From an uncultured Eubacterium sp. (GTDB lineage Bacteria > Bacillota_A > Clostridia > Lachnospirales > Lachnospiraceae): a stretch of 14,467 bases of DNA. Both the position numbers and the translations under genes were made by a program. Positions 7,155 through 14,467 of the stretch are shown piece after piece; within the stretch, counting starts at the first letter, position 1; each line of letters starts with the position of its first letter. The notes beneath the pieces were generated by a model, which was not told the DNA's origin, made no database searches, and worked only from the letters and a program-made list of their open reading frames with translations. The DNA lies in NCBI GenBank assembly GCA_948468465.1, contig CAOKJJ010000132.1:1-14467 (forward strand), written 5' to 3'.

Positions 7155-8708
7155 ATGGCATATTTAAAAGACGTAGTCGAACATCTGGAAACTGTTTTTC
7201 ATACTCATATTTACGGACGCCGCGCTCCCCGGCTGGAAATCCATGCCGTCTGCTTTTTTACGCAGCAAATCTGTGAAGAGCCTTTTTTTCGGGAACATGT
7301 TCTTTATCTGGAGCTGGCTGAGCATCTAAAGGAAGATGTCTGTATATTTTCGCGGCAGGAAAAAACGCACGATCCGCTGCCGCTCCTTTTGCTTGGCCTT
7401 ACCGCCGCCGATGGAGAACTGCCCTTTTTATTTACTGAGGAACCATTGGAGCTTTTGGAGGTTTTAAATACGATACAGGAAAAACTGCTGGATGATTCTT
7501 TTTTAAAGCGAAAACGAGAAGAATTGTTTTTATCGCTGCAAAACGATACCGGCATTGAAGGGATCACTCATACTGCGCATACCCACTTAAATAATCCCGT
7601 GATGATTTGTGATACAAGCTTTTGCGTGATTGCGTCCAGTCCTGCCGTCCACGATACACGCAGCCTGGAGGAAAAAAACGGAAAGCTGTATGTAAAAGAA
7701 GCATTGTTCCAAAATATGCGCCGGCTCCGAATTATCGAGCATATCAGACGCTCACGCCTTCCTTATGTGACACAGCTTGACGATTACAGCTACCAATGGG
7801 TCTTTGAAAGCATCCGCATCCGGCATGCCGTCGCCGGATACATCTGTGTGCGCGGTTCTGTGCGTGAATTTACCGAAGACGATCTGGAATATATTGATGT
7901 GCTGTCTCAGATGCTGTCCATAGAAATGCAGAAAGACGCCAGCTACAGCCAGCCAACCGGACTGAAATACGAATATTTCCTTGCCGAACTGTTTGAAGGG
8001 CGGCTCGACCGCAGAGAATACATCGTCCAGCATCTGGTTCAGCTTGGAAGATGTGAAATGCCGTATTATACGATTATTCTGCTGCAGTTCCAAAGCGACG
8101 GGCGGCATAGATTTCATACTTATTTTGACCAGCTGCATACAATTCTGCCGAAATGCATGACGACACTTTTTCACGGAGAGCTGGTGATTCTGCTGCCGTC
8201 AGACACCCAGACTCCCTTCCCCGCATATACCAAAGACCGGTTTCTGGCATTTTTGCAGCTGAATCAAATGCTTGCCTACATCAGCTATCCGTATACCGAT
8301 ATTTCTCAAAGCAGGACATACTACAAGCAGATCAAAGAACTGTCCGTATGGAAATCTCAAAAAATCACTTCCTCAGACCAGCTTCTGATCTATTATGAAA
8401 CCTGGTTTTTTGAACAAATGCTGCAGCAATGCGCCGATCCCCGCCTTCTGGAAGCCTCTGTCCATCCGGATATCCGGCAGATGTCAGAATACGACGATAC
8501 GCATCATACGCACTATACGCATACGCTGCGTACATTCCTGGACGAAAACCGCAATGCTGTAAGCGCCGCGCAAAAGCTTCACATCCATAAAAGCACCTTT
8601 TTCTACCGGATCGGCAAAATGGAAGATTTGTTTCACCTGGATTTGAATGACAGCCGGAAGCTGTTCGCGTACGAATATTCCTTCCGGCTTTTGGATCTGA
8701 CACATTAA
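7155..8708 (+). CDS. PucR/CdaR-like helix-turn-helix transcriptional regulator (paralogue of the 182-1729 product)
   Basis: A 517-residue cytoplasmic regulator from the ATG at 7155, chosen because GGAGG at 7146-7150 sits four bases upstream; an in-frame start at 7107 lacks such a site and would cover the palindrome. The C-terminus (about 456-495) carries the HTH_30 signature [22 protein letters not shown]. The centre contains a GAF-like segment ([16 protein letters not shown]) and the block [12 protein letters not shown]...[11 protein letters not shown], which lines up with VELQKDSAYANN...YSYFLADLI of the upstream regulator, so the two are paralogues. It is divergent from the redox operon and probably controls it. 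Before the HTH it has a His-rich stretch ([11 protein letters not shown]) encoded by 9-base repeats. Its TAA overlaps the uvrA stop codon on the other strand. Confidence 0.85.
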   Translation: MAYLKDVVEHLETVFHTHIYGRRAPRLEIHAVCFFTQQICEEPFFREHVLYLELAEHLKEDVCIFSRQEKTHDPLPLLLLGLTAADGELPFLFTEEPLELLEVLNTIQEKLLDDSFLKRKREELFLSLQNDTGIEGITHTAHTHLNNPVMICDTSFCVIASSPAVHDTRSLEEKNGKLYVKEALFQNMRRLRIIEHIRRSRLPYVTQLDDYSYQWVFESIRIRHAVAGYICVRGSVREFTEDDLEYIDVLSQMLSIEMQKDASYSQPTGLKYEYFLAELFEGRLDRREYIVQHLVQLGRCEMPYYTIILLQFQSDGRHRFHTYFDQLHTILPKCMTTLFHGELVILLPSDTQTPFPAYTKDRFLAFLQLNQMLAYISYPYTDISQSRTYYKQIKELSVWKSQKITSSDQLLIYYETWFFEQMLQQCADPRLLEASVHPDIRQMSEYDDTHHTHYTHTLRTFLDENRNAVSAAQKLHIHKSTFFYRIGKMEDLFHLDLNDSRKLFAYEYSFRLLDLTH

Positions 8709-11560
8709 ATATATTTTTTGACATACTGTCCCGTATAGGACTGCGGCACCTCGGCGACTTCTTCCGGCGTCCCTTTCGCTATGACGGTACCGCCGCCGTC
8801 GCCGCCCTCCGGTCCCATGTCAATAATGTAATCCGCCGTCTTGATCACATCCAGATTATGCTCGATCACAATGACCGTATTGCCGCCTTCTGCCAGTCTG
8901 TGCAGAATTTCCACCAGTTTGTGCACATCTGCAAAATGCAGCCCTGTTGTCGGTTCATCTAAAATATACACCGTCTTTCCGGTACTGCGGCGGCTTAATT
9001 CCGTCGCCAGCTTAATGCGCTGCGCTTCTCCGCCGGACAGCTCCGTGGACGGCTGTCCAAGCTTGATGTAAGACAGTCCCACATCATAAAGTGTCTGTAT
9101 TTTCCGCTCGATCGAAGGAATGTTTTCAAAAAATCCCAGCGCTTCTTCTACGGTCATGTTCAACACATCATAAATGCTTTTGCCTTTATATTTGACTTCC
9201 AGCGTTTCCCGGTTATACCGTTTCCCCTGACAGACTTCGCATGGTACATATACGTCCGGCAGAAAATGCATCTCGATTTTTAAAATGCCGTCTCCGGAGC
9301 ATGCTTCGCACCGTCCGCCTTTTACATTAAAGCTGAATCTGCCCTTTTTGTAGCCTTTTGCCTTCGCATCCGGCGTCGCCGCAAACAGATCGCGGATCAT
9401 GTCAAACACGCCTGTATACGTAGCCGGATTAGACCGCGGCGTACGCCCAATCGGTGACTGATCAATGTCAATGACCTTATCCAGCTGTTCGAGTCCGACA
9501 ATCTTATCATGCTTTCCCGGAACGCATCTGGCACGGTTTAATTTTTTTGCCATCGCCTTATATAAAATCTCATTTGTCAGCGAGCTTTTCCCAGAACCCG
9601 ATACCCCGGTAATGCATGTCATGATCCCTAACGGGATATCCACCGTTATATTTTTCAGATTATTTTCCTTTGCCCCCTTTACCGTCAGCCAGCCTGTCGG
9701 CTTTTTGCGCTCCGAAGGAACCGGTATTTTCATCCGTCCGCTTAAATAAGCTCCGGTAATCGAATCCGGGCAGTTCATAATCTCCTCCGCCGTACCGGTA
9801 ACAATGACTTCCCCGCCGTGCTCCCCCGCGCCAGGGCCGATATCCACAATAAAATCCGCCGCACGCATCGTATCTTCATCATGCTCCACAACGATCAATG
9901 TATTGCCGAGATCTTTTAAGTTCTTTAATGCTGACAGCAGCTTGTCATTATCTCTCTGATGCAGGCCGATGCTCGGCTCGTCCAATATATAGGCAACTCC
10001 GACCAGTCCGGAACCGATCTGCGTCGCCAGCCGGATACGCTGTGCTTCTCCGCCGGACAGCGTACCGGTCGCCCGGCCCAGTGACAGATAATCCAGTCCC
10101 ACTTCTACAAGGAATCCGACTCTTGCACGGATTTCCCTTATAATCTGCGCTCCGATCATTTCCTGCTGTTTTGTCAGAGACAGATTCCCCATAAACTGCT
10201 GCAGATTTTTAATCGAAAGATTCGTTACCTCATAGATATTTTTATCCTGAATCGTAACTGCCAGCGCTTCTTTTTTCAGACGCTGCCCGCCGCATGCCTT
10301 ACACGGCGTAACCCGCATAAATTCCTCATACATCTGCTTCATCGCATCCGACCCGGTCTCCCGGTATCTGCGCCCGACATTTTTTACCAATCCTTCAAAA
10401 ACGACATCATAGACGCCCTCCCCGCGCTGGCCGCGGTAATGCACCTTTACCTCCCGGTCAGCCCCGTTAATGAGCATATCGCGCACTTCTTCCGAGAGCT
10501 CCTCATACGGCGTATTTAAATCAAATCCATAAGCTTCCGCCAGCGCCGTCAGCGTAGCGTACGTATAACTGGACGGATCCGTACATGACTGCCAGCCCGT
10601 AACCTGAATGGCCCCCTGCGCAATGCTTAGCGACTTGTCCGGTATCATCAGCTCTTCATCAAATTCCATTTTATAGCCAAGTCCAAAACAATCCGGACAG
10701 GCGCCAAACGGATTGTTAAACGAAAAGCTGCGCGGCTCGATCTCATCCACGCTGATGCCGCAGTCCGGACAGGCAAAGCTGTCCGAAAACTGCATAATCT
10801 CAGGCCCGCCCGCCGTACCTTCTTCGTTCTGCGGCTTCTGCGCTTCCACCATCACCAGGCCGTCCGCAAGCTCCAGAACACTTTCCAGCGAATCCGTCAG
10901 CCTTTTTTCAATCCCTTCTTTGACAATCAGGCGGTCTACGACGATTTCAATATTGTGCTTTTTATTTTTCTCAAGCGGGATCTCTTCCGTCAGCTCATAC
11001 ATATTTCCATCCGCGATCACACGGACATACCCGCTTCGTTTTGCCTGCTCCAGCAGCTTTTGATGCGTGCCTTTCCGTCCGCGCACAACCGGCGCAAGCA
11101 GCTGTATTTTCGTCCGCTCCGGCAAGCCCATAATCAGATCTACCATCTGGTCTACGGTCTGCTTTTTAATCTCTTTTCCGCATTTCGGACAATGCGGAAC
11201 GCCGATGCGCGCATAAAGCAGACGAAAATAATCATAAACCTCCGTCACAGTTCCTACTGTGGAACGCGGATTGCGGTTCGTTGATTTTTGATCGATCGAA
11301 ATCGCAGGCGACAAGCCTTCAATCTTTTCTACATTCGGTTTTTCTGCCTGGCCTAAAAACTGTCTGGCATAAGAAGACAGCGATTCCATGTACCGGCGCT
11401 GGCCTTCCGCATAAATGGTATCAAAAGCGAGCGAAGATTTGCCGGAACCGCTCAGTCCGGTCAAAACGACAAACTCATCCCTTGGAATGTCCAAATCAAT
11501 ATTTTTTAAATTATGCTCATTTGCTCCGCGTATTTTAATATATTTTCTTTCTTTGCTCAT
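8705..11560 (-). CDS. uvrA: Excinuclease ABC subunit UvrA
   Basis: The damage-sensing ATPase of nucleotide excision repair, about 951 residues, a normal length. It has two ABC modules: Walker A GLSGSGKS (35-42) and a second GVSGSGKSS, signature motifs [12 protein letters not shown] and [12 protein letters not shown], and Walker [14 protein letters not shown] and [11 protein letters not shown]. Zinc-module cysteines are visible (CPKC, CPDC...CPDC, CEAC...CEVC). The ATG at 11560 is preferred over the ATG four codons upstream: AAGGA lies about ten bases before it, whereas the upstream ATG abuts the purine tract with no spacing, and [15 protein letters not shown] begins at the usual place. It follows uvrB by 97 bases on the same strand, so the two are probably co-transcribed. 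Its TAA overlaps the stop of the convergent regulator gene. Confidence 0.97.
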   Translation of the reverse strand: MSKERKYIKIRGANEHNLKNIDLDIPRDEFVVLTGLSGSGKSSLAFDTIYAEGQRRYMESLSSYARQFLGQAEKPNVEKIEGLSPAISIDQKSTNRNPRSTVGTVTEVYDYFRLLYARIGVPHCPKCGKEIKKQTVDQMVDLIMGLPERTKIQLLAPVVRGRKGTHQKLLEQAKRSGYVRVIADGNMYELTEEIPLEKNKKHNIEIVVDRLIVKEGIEKRLTDSLESVLELADGLVMVEAQKPQNEEGTAGGPEIMQFSDSFACPDCGISVDEIEPRSFSFNNPFGACPDCFGLGYKMEFDEELMIPDKSLSIAQGAIQVTGWQSCTDPSSYTYATLTALAEAYGFDLNTPYEELSEEVRDMLINGADREVKVHYRGQRGEGVYDVVFEGLVKNVGRRYRETGSDAMKQMYEEFMRVTPCKACGGQRLKKEALAVTIQDKNIYEVTNLSIKNLQQFMGNLSLTKQQEMIGAQIIREIRARVGFLVEVGLDYLSLGRATGTLSGGEAQRIRLATQIGSGLVGVAYILDEPSIGLHQRDNDKLLSALKNLKDLGNTLIVVEHDEDTMRAADFIVDIGPGAGEHGGEVIVTGTAEEIMNCPDSITGAYLSGRMKIPVPSERKKPTGWLTVKGAKENNLKNITVDIPLGIMTCITGVSGSGKSSLTNEILYKAMAKKLNRARCVPGKHDKIVGLEQLDKVIDIDQSPIGRTPRSNPATYTGVFDMIRDLFAATPDAKAKGYKKGRFSFNVKGGRCEACSGDGILKIEMHFLPDVYVPCEVCQGKRYNRETLEVKYKGKSIYDVLNMTVEEALGFFENIPSIERKIQTLYDVGLSYIKLGQPSTELSGGEAQRIKLATELSRRSTGKTVYILDEPTTGLHFADVHKLVEILHRLAEGGNTVIVIEHNLDVIKTADYIIDMGPEGGDGGGTVIAKGTPEEVAEVPQSYTGQYVKKYI

Positions 11561-11657
11561 GATTTTTCTCATCCTTTTTATGCCGGCCTCATTGATCTAG
11601 CGCATTCCGGCTCTTTCTACTGTCATTTTTATCCATGACTCCATTTTATTGATTCTA

Positions 11658-13658
11658 TTATTTCTGCGCATCACGCAGCATTTCCTTCAGCTGCATCATC
11701 TGATCTCGCAGATCCGCCGCCGCTTCGAAATTCAGATCCGCCGCCGCGCTCTCCATCTTCTTTTTTACCTGCGCAATCAGCTTCTCCAGTTCCTTTCGGT
11801 TCATAGACTCCGGATCTTTCGCAAAATTCAGCTCTTCTGCCGCTACCTTCTTCGAAATGCTGATCAGGTCACGCACGGCTTTTTGAATCGTCTTCGGCGT
11901 AATGCCATGCGCTTCATTATATTCCTGCTGCAGCTTGCGGCGGCGTTTTGTCTCATCAATGGCGGCCCGCATCGAATCTGTAATTTTATCCGCATACATA
12001 ATGACATGCCCTTCGCTGTTGCGCGCCGCCCTGCCGACAGTCTGAATCAGCGAAGTCTCCGAACGCAGAAAGCCTTCCTTATCCGCATCCAAAATAGCCA
12101 CCAGCGTAATTTCCGGAATATCCAGTCCTTCCCTCAGCAGGTTAATGCCGACAAGCACATCAAAAATATCCAGGCGCAAGTCTCTGATAATTTCCGCCCG
12201 TTCCAGCGTATCAATATCCGAATGCAGATATTTTACCCGAATGCCGACTTCCTGCATATACGCGGTCAAATCCTCTGCCATGCGCTTTGTCAGCGTTGTA
12301 ATGAGCACTTTATTCTTTTTCGCTGTTTCTTTATTGACTTCTGAGATCAGATCATCAATCTGCCCTTCCACGGGACGAACATCTATCTGCGGATCCAGCA
12401 GTCCGGTCGGCCGTATAATCTGCTCCACCCGCAAAAGCTCGTGTTCTTTTTCATACACATTCGGCGTAGCCGATACAAACAGCATCTGATCTATTTTGGA
12501 TTCAAATTCTTCAAAATTCAGCGGGCGGTTGTCTTTTGCCGAAGGCAGACGGAACCCATAATCAACCAGCGTCGTTTTTCTGGACTGATCGCCGGCATAC
12601 ATCCCGCGAATCTGCGGTACTGTAATATGGGACTCATCTATAATGATTAAATAATCATCCTTAAAATATTCCATTAAGGTCAGCGGCGTTGCCCCCGGCG
12701 CAAGTCCCGCCAGATGCCTGGAATAATTTTCTATCCCGCTGCAGAATCCCGTTTCGCGCAGCATTTCAATATCAAAATTCGTACGCTCCGCAATCCGCTG
12801 CGCCTCAAGCAGCTTGTCCTCTCCTTTAAAATAACGGACGCGCTCTTCTAGCTCTTTTTCAATCTCCACACAGGCCTTATTGATTTTTTCCTGCGGAACG
12901 ACGTAATGCGACGCAGGAAAAATGCCAACATGCTCCAACGCAGCCTTCACCTGTCCTGTCAGCACATCAATCTCTGTAATACGGTCGATTTCATCTCCAA
13001 AAAACTCCACCCGCACCGCACGGTCCGCAAAGTTAGCCGGAATAATTTCCAGCACATCCCCACGGACACGGAAAGTTCCGCGGTGGAAATCCATCTCATT
13101 TCTCGTATACTGAATATCAATCAGATCCCGAATCACATCATCCCTGTCCCGGATCATCCCCGGACGGAGCGATACCATCATTCCAAGGAAGTCCTCCGGA
13201 CTTCCCAGGCCGTATATGCAGGAAACACTCGATATTACAATCACATCCCTGCGCTCAGACAATGCGGCTGTTGCGGAAAGACGCAGTTTGTCGATTTCTT
13301 CATTTACAGAAGAATCTTTTGCGATGTATGTGTCGGATGATGGCACGTAGGCTTCGGGCTGGTAGTAGTCGTAATAACTCACAAAATACTCCACTGCGTT
13401 TTCAGGGAAGAACTCGCGAAACTCACCGTATAATTGTGCAGCCAGCGTCTTATTGTGCGCTATTACCAAAGTTGGTTTATTCAGTTTTGCAATTACATTC
13501 GCCATTGTGAATGTCTTGCCGGACCCCGTGACGCCCAGTAAAGTCTGGAATTGGTTGCCTTCTTTAAATCCATTGACAAGGGCTTCTATGGCCTGGGGCT
13601 GGTCGCCGGTAGGCTTGTATTCCGAATGAAGTTTAAAACATTTTTGTTCATCTTGCAC
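11658..13658 (-). CDS. uvrB: Excinuclease ABC subunit UvrB
   Basis: The helicase-like DNA-damage verification subunit of nucleotide excision repair, 666 residues, the expected length. Walker A is GVTGSGKT (42-49); the damage-probing beta-hairpin is around [12 protein letters not shown] (95-106); helicase motifs include [35 protein letters not shown] and QTVGRAARN. The C-terminal UVR motif (about 628-663, [23 protein letters not shown]) binds UvrA and UvrC. The start is GTG at 13656-13658, preceded by an AGAGGTGAT ribosome binding site about seven bases upstream. It is the first gene of a uvrB-uvrA unit, with a consensus LexA box upstream indicating SOS induction. No disruption is seen. Confidence 0.97.
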   Translation of the reverse strand: MQDEQKCFKLHSEYKPTGDQPQAIEALVNGFKEGNQFQTLLGVTGSGKTFTMANVIAKLNKPTLVIAHNKTLAAQLYGEFREFFPENAVEYFVSYYDYYQPEAYVPSSDTYIAKDSSVNEEIDKLRLSATAALSERRDVIVISSVSCIYGLGSPEDFLGMMVSLRPGMIRDRDDVIRDLIDIQYTRNEMDFHRGTFRVRGDVLEIIPANFADRAVRVEFFGDEIDRITEIDVLTGQVKAALEHVGIFPASHYVVPQEKINKACVEIEKELEERVRYFKGEDKLLEAQRIAERTNFDIEMLRETGFCSGIENYSRHLAGLAPGATPLTLMEYFKDDYLIIIDESHITVPQIRGMYAGDQSRKTTLVDYGFRLPSAKDNRPLNFEEFESKIDQMLFVSATPNVYEKEHELLRVEQIIRPTGLLDPQIDVRPVEGQIDDLISEVNKETAKKNKVLITTLTKRMAEDLTAYMQEVGIRVKYLHSDIDTLERAEIIRDLRLDIFDVLVGINLLREGLDIPEITLVAILDADKEGFLRSETSLIQTVGRAARNSEGHVIMYADKITDSMRAAIDETKRRRKLQQEYNEAHGITPKTIQKAVRDLISISKKVAAEELNFAKDPESMNRKELEKLIAQVKKKMESAAADLNFEAAADLRDQMMQLKEMLRDAQK

Positions 13659-13708
13659 AAAATATCACCTCTGATTCTATACTAAAAAGAATTACTATAG
13701 GCCACTTT

Positions 13709-13767
13709 TTCGTCGTGACACATCTTCATATTTTTTATGAATTTCCAAATTTGAACTCCACGACGAA
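13709..13767 (-). other. Inverted repeat in the predicted uvrB leader
   Basis: TTCGTCGTG (13709-13717) and CACGACGAA (13759-13767) are perfect 9-base inverted arms enclosing a smaller TTCAT/ATGAA pairing. In the minus-strand leader of uvrB this would form a stem about 50 bases before the start codon. No T-run follows it in the uvrB direction, so it is not a standard terminator. Confidence 0.45.
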
Positions 13768-13850
13768 TTCCGTTCACTCAAACCGATTTTCCGGATGTCC
13801 CAAAACTGTTCATTTTTACATGGACAGAATGGGAATACACAAGCCTTATT

Positions 13851-13879
13851 ATCATATCACAATCCCCTTCATTTGTACA
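13851..13879 (-). promoter_or_regulatory. Predicted uvrBA promoter
   Basis: On the minus strand, TGTACA (13874-13879) and TATGAT (complement of 13851-13856) are separated by 17 bases and match -35/-10 elements at four and five of six positions. The LexA box begins ten bases upstream of the -35. The leader would be about 185 bases long. Confidence 0.4.
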
Positions 13880-13889
13880 GATATAAATA

Positions 13890-13903
13890 CGAACTTTTGT
13901 TCG
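13890..13903. promoter_or_regulatory. LexA/DinR SOS box
   Basis: CGAACTTTTGTTCG matches the Firmicute LexA consensus CGAAC-N4-GTTCG exactly. It lies upstream of uvrB, a classical SOS gene, so LexA repression of uvrBA is the natural reading. No other gene nearby on the plus strand would use it. Confidence 0.8.
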
Positions 13904-14007
13904 TTTATGTGTGCTCGTGTGCTATTTTTTAACATAGACGATATTATTAAAATATCTGCCAGGTAGTATAAACAATAAAGTCCACACTCTGAGCAGATTC
14001 TATTATG

Positions 14008-14092
14008 AATAAAAAATTAAGAGGTATCGCAAACCATGATTATATGAGAAAGCTTTTCTTTCTCAATAATATATCGGTTTTAAGATACCTCT
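14008..14092 (-). terminator. Rho-independent terminator with extended multi-segment hairpin
   Basis: On the minus strand, AGAGGTATC (complement of 14084-14092) pairs with GATACCTCT (complement of 14020-14028) and is followed by TAATTTTTTATT. Inside, AAACC/GGTTT (14031-14035 with 14076-14080) and GAGAAAG/CTTTCTC (14046-14052 with 14058-14064) also pair, giving a long three-part stem. It begins 12 bases after the stop of the small gene at 14105 and probably ends that transcript. Confidence 0.65.
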
Positions 14093-14104
14093 CATTATAA
14101 ACTC

Positions 14105-14281
14105 TTATACGTTGGAAATTGCCCTTCTGCGTTTGTATTCTTCAACCACCGCTATCATCTCTTTACTTTTTTGAATACTTTTCTGCAATTCTGCTTCATC
14201 AGCTTTATGATCTGGATCGGGCGCAACTATTTCCAAAGGTTCAAAGCCATATACCAAATCATTTAAAGAAGCATTTCCCAT
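14105..14281 (-). CDS. Small hypothetical protein (58 residues)
   Basis: Starts at the ATG at 14279-14281, eight bases after a GAGG site; an in-frame TTG two codons further upstream is a weaker alternative. The product begins MGNASLNDLVYGFEPLEIV, continues through an acidic linker (APDPDHKADEAELQ), and ends in a charged, probably helical segment with EEYKRRR near the C-terminus. There is no signal peptide, membrane helix or cysteine motif. It follows another minus-strand gene after about 72 bases and is itself followed by a terminator, consistent with being the last gene of a small operon. I do not recognise the family; an antitoxin or a small accessory protein is possible but unsupported. 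Confidence 0.55.
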   Translation of the reverse strand: MGNASLNDLVYGFEPLEIVAPDPDHKADEAELQKSIQKSKEMIAVVEEYKRRRAISNV

Positions 14282-14353
14282 AATCAATACCTCGCTTTCT
14301 ACCGATAAAATAACCCTGCCGCGCTCTTCCGGCTTCTTTCATGTTATGAGGTT

Positions 14354-14467
14354 CTATGTAATATAATAAGATGTATCCGTAACAATGTCCAGAAGCTTGT
14401 CGTCCTTCCCCTCTGTTTCCTTCGGGAGAACCTCATCCATAAATTCTACAAGTTCCGGAATCTCATC
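14354..14467 (-). CDS. C-terminal fragment of an unidentified protein (5' end outside window)
   Basis: The frame entering from the right edge is open for 37 codons and stops at TAG (complement of 14354-14356). It reads DEIPELVEFMDEVLPKETEG, continues KDDKLLDIVTDTSYY and ends IT. The sequence is acidic, with protein-like composition. It is co-directional with the 58-residue gene downstream. No family is recognised from this fragment. Confidence 0.5.
   Translation of the reverse strand, partial: DEIPELVEFMDEVLPKETEGKDDKLLDIVTDTSYYIT

Larger units (their letters stand above)
13659..14104. other. Intergenic region upstream of uvrB
   Basis: About 446 bases with no convincing gene. It holds, from left to right, the uvrB ribosome binding site, a 9-base inverted repeat (13709-13767), a predicted minus-strand promoter, a LexA box, an AT-rich stretch (13904-14007) in which I see nothing definite, and the terminator hairpin of the genes to the right. 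A short open frame on the plus strand (13715-13966) has no ribosome binding site or protein-like composition and is not called. Confidence 0.6.

Noticed and set aside
11561..11657. Tiny open frames (14-15 codons) and a GCCGG/CCGGC pairing between uvrB and uvrA
   Set aside because: Too short and without convincing start signals; the hairpin has no T-tract and a 20-base loop, so it is neither a gene nor a terminator on this evidence.
13715..13966. 83-codon open frame on the plus strand upstream of uvrB
   Set aside because: It has no ribosome binding site, an unbiased composition, and overlaps the LexA box and predicted uvrB promoter.
1..14467. CRISPR array, transposase, integrase, phage or tRNA genes
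   Set aside because: No regularly spaced repeats, recombinase motifs or tRNA-like cloverleaf sequence were found on either strand by reading.

Overview
The window looks like chromosomal DNA of an anaerobic Firmicute, most likely a gut-type Clostridium/Lachnospiraceae relative. The reasons are strong AGGAGG-type ribosome binding sites, moderate GC, a Bacillus/Clostridium-type LexA box (CGAAC-N4-GTTCG) upstream of uvrB, PucR-like regulators, and a cytoplasmic iron-sulfur/flavin electron-transfer operon of a kind common in strict anaerobes. This assignment is inferred from the sequence alone.

Layout. (1) 2-97 (+): apparent C-terminal end of an unidentified gene. (2) 182-1729 (+): a PucR/CdaR-like regulator. 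(3) 6978 down to 1734 (-): a four-gene redox operon encoding, in order of transcription, a flavodoxin-fold iron-sulfur flavoprotein, an FAD-dependent reductase/dehydrogenase of the FAD_binding_2 (fumarate reductase-like) family, a large NuoG/GltD-type NAD(P)H oxidoreductase with several Fe-S clusters, and a small NuoF-C-terminus/ferredoxin-like protein. The NuoG/GltD gene carries an apparent frameshift near 2601-2606. (4) 7155-8708 (+): a second regulator, paralogous to the first, transcribed divergently from the operon. (5) 13658 down to 8705 (-): uvrB then uvrA of nucleotide excision repair, with a LexA box and a predicted promoter about 190-245 bases upstream of uvrB. (6) 14105-14467 (-): a 58-residue hypothetical gene and the C-terminal end of another, ending in an elaborate hairpin terminator at 14008-14092.

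How it may work. The most interesting region is 182-8708: two homologous PucR-like activators bracket an operon that looks like a self-contained soluble reductive pathway. NAD(P)H electrons would enter the GltD-like subunit, pass through its Fe-S clusters and the small Fe-S protein, and reach the FAD reductase and/or the flavodoxin-like protein. The FAD enzyme lacks the HHTMGG-type active-site motif of fumarate reductases, so its substrate is open. The divergent intergenic region has a good sigma-A promoter for the operon, an 11-base direct repeat at both gene starts and a CAGAC-N4-GTCTG palindrome, which are candidate operators. The uvrBA part is ordinary SOS-regulated repair, apart from its long leader with an inverted repeat.
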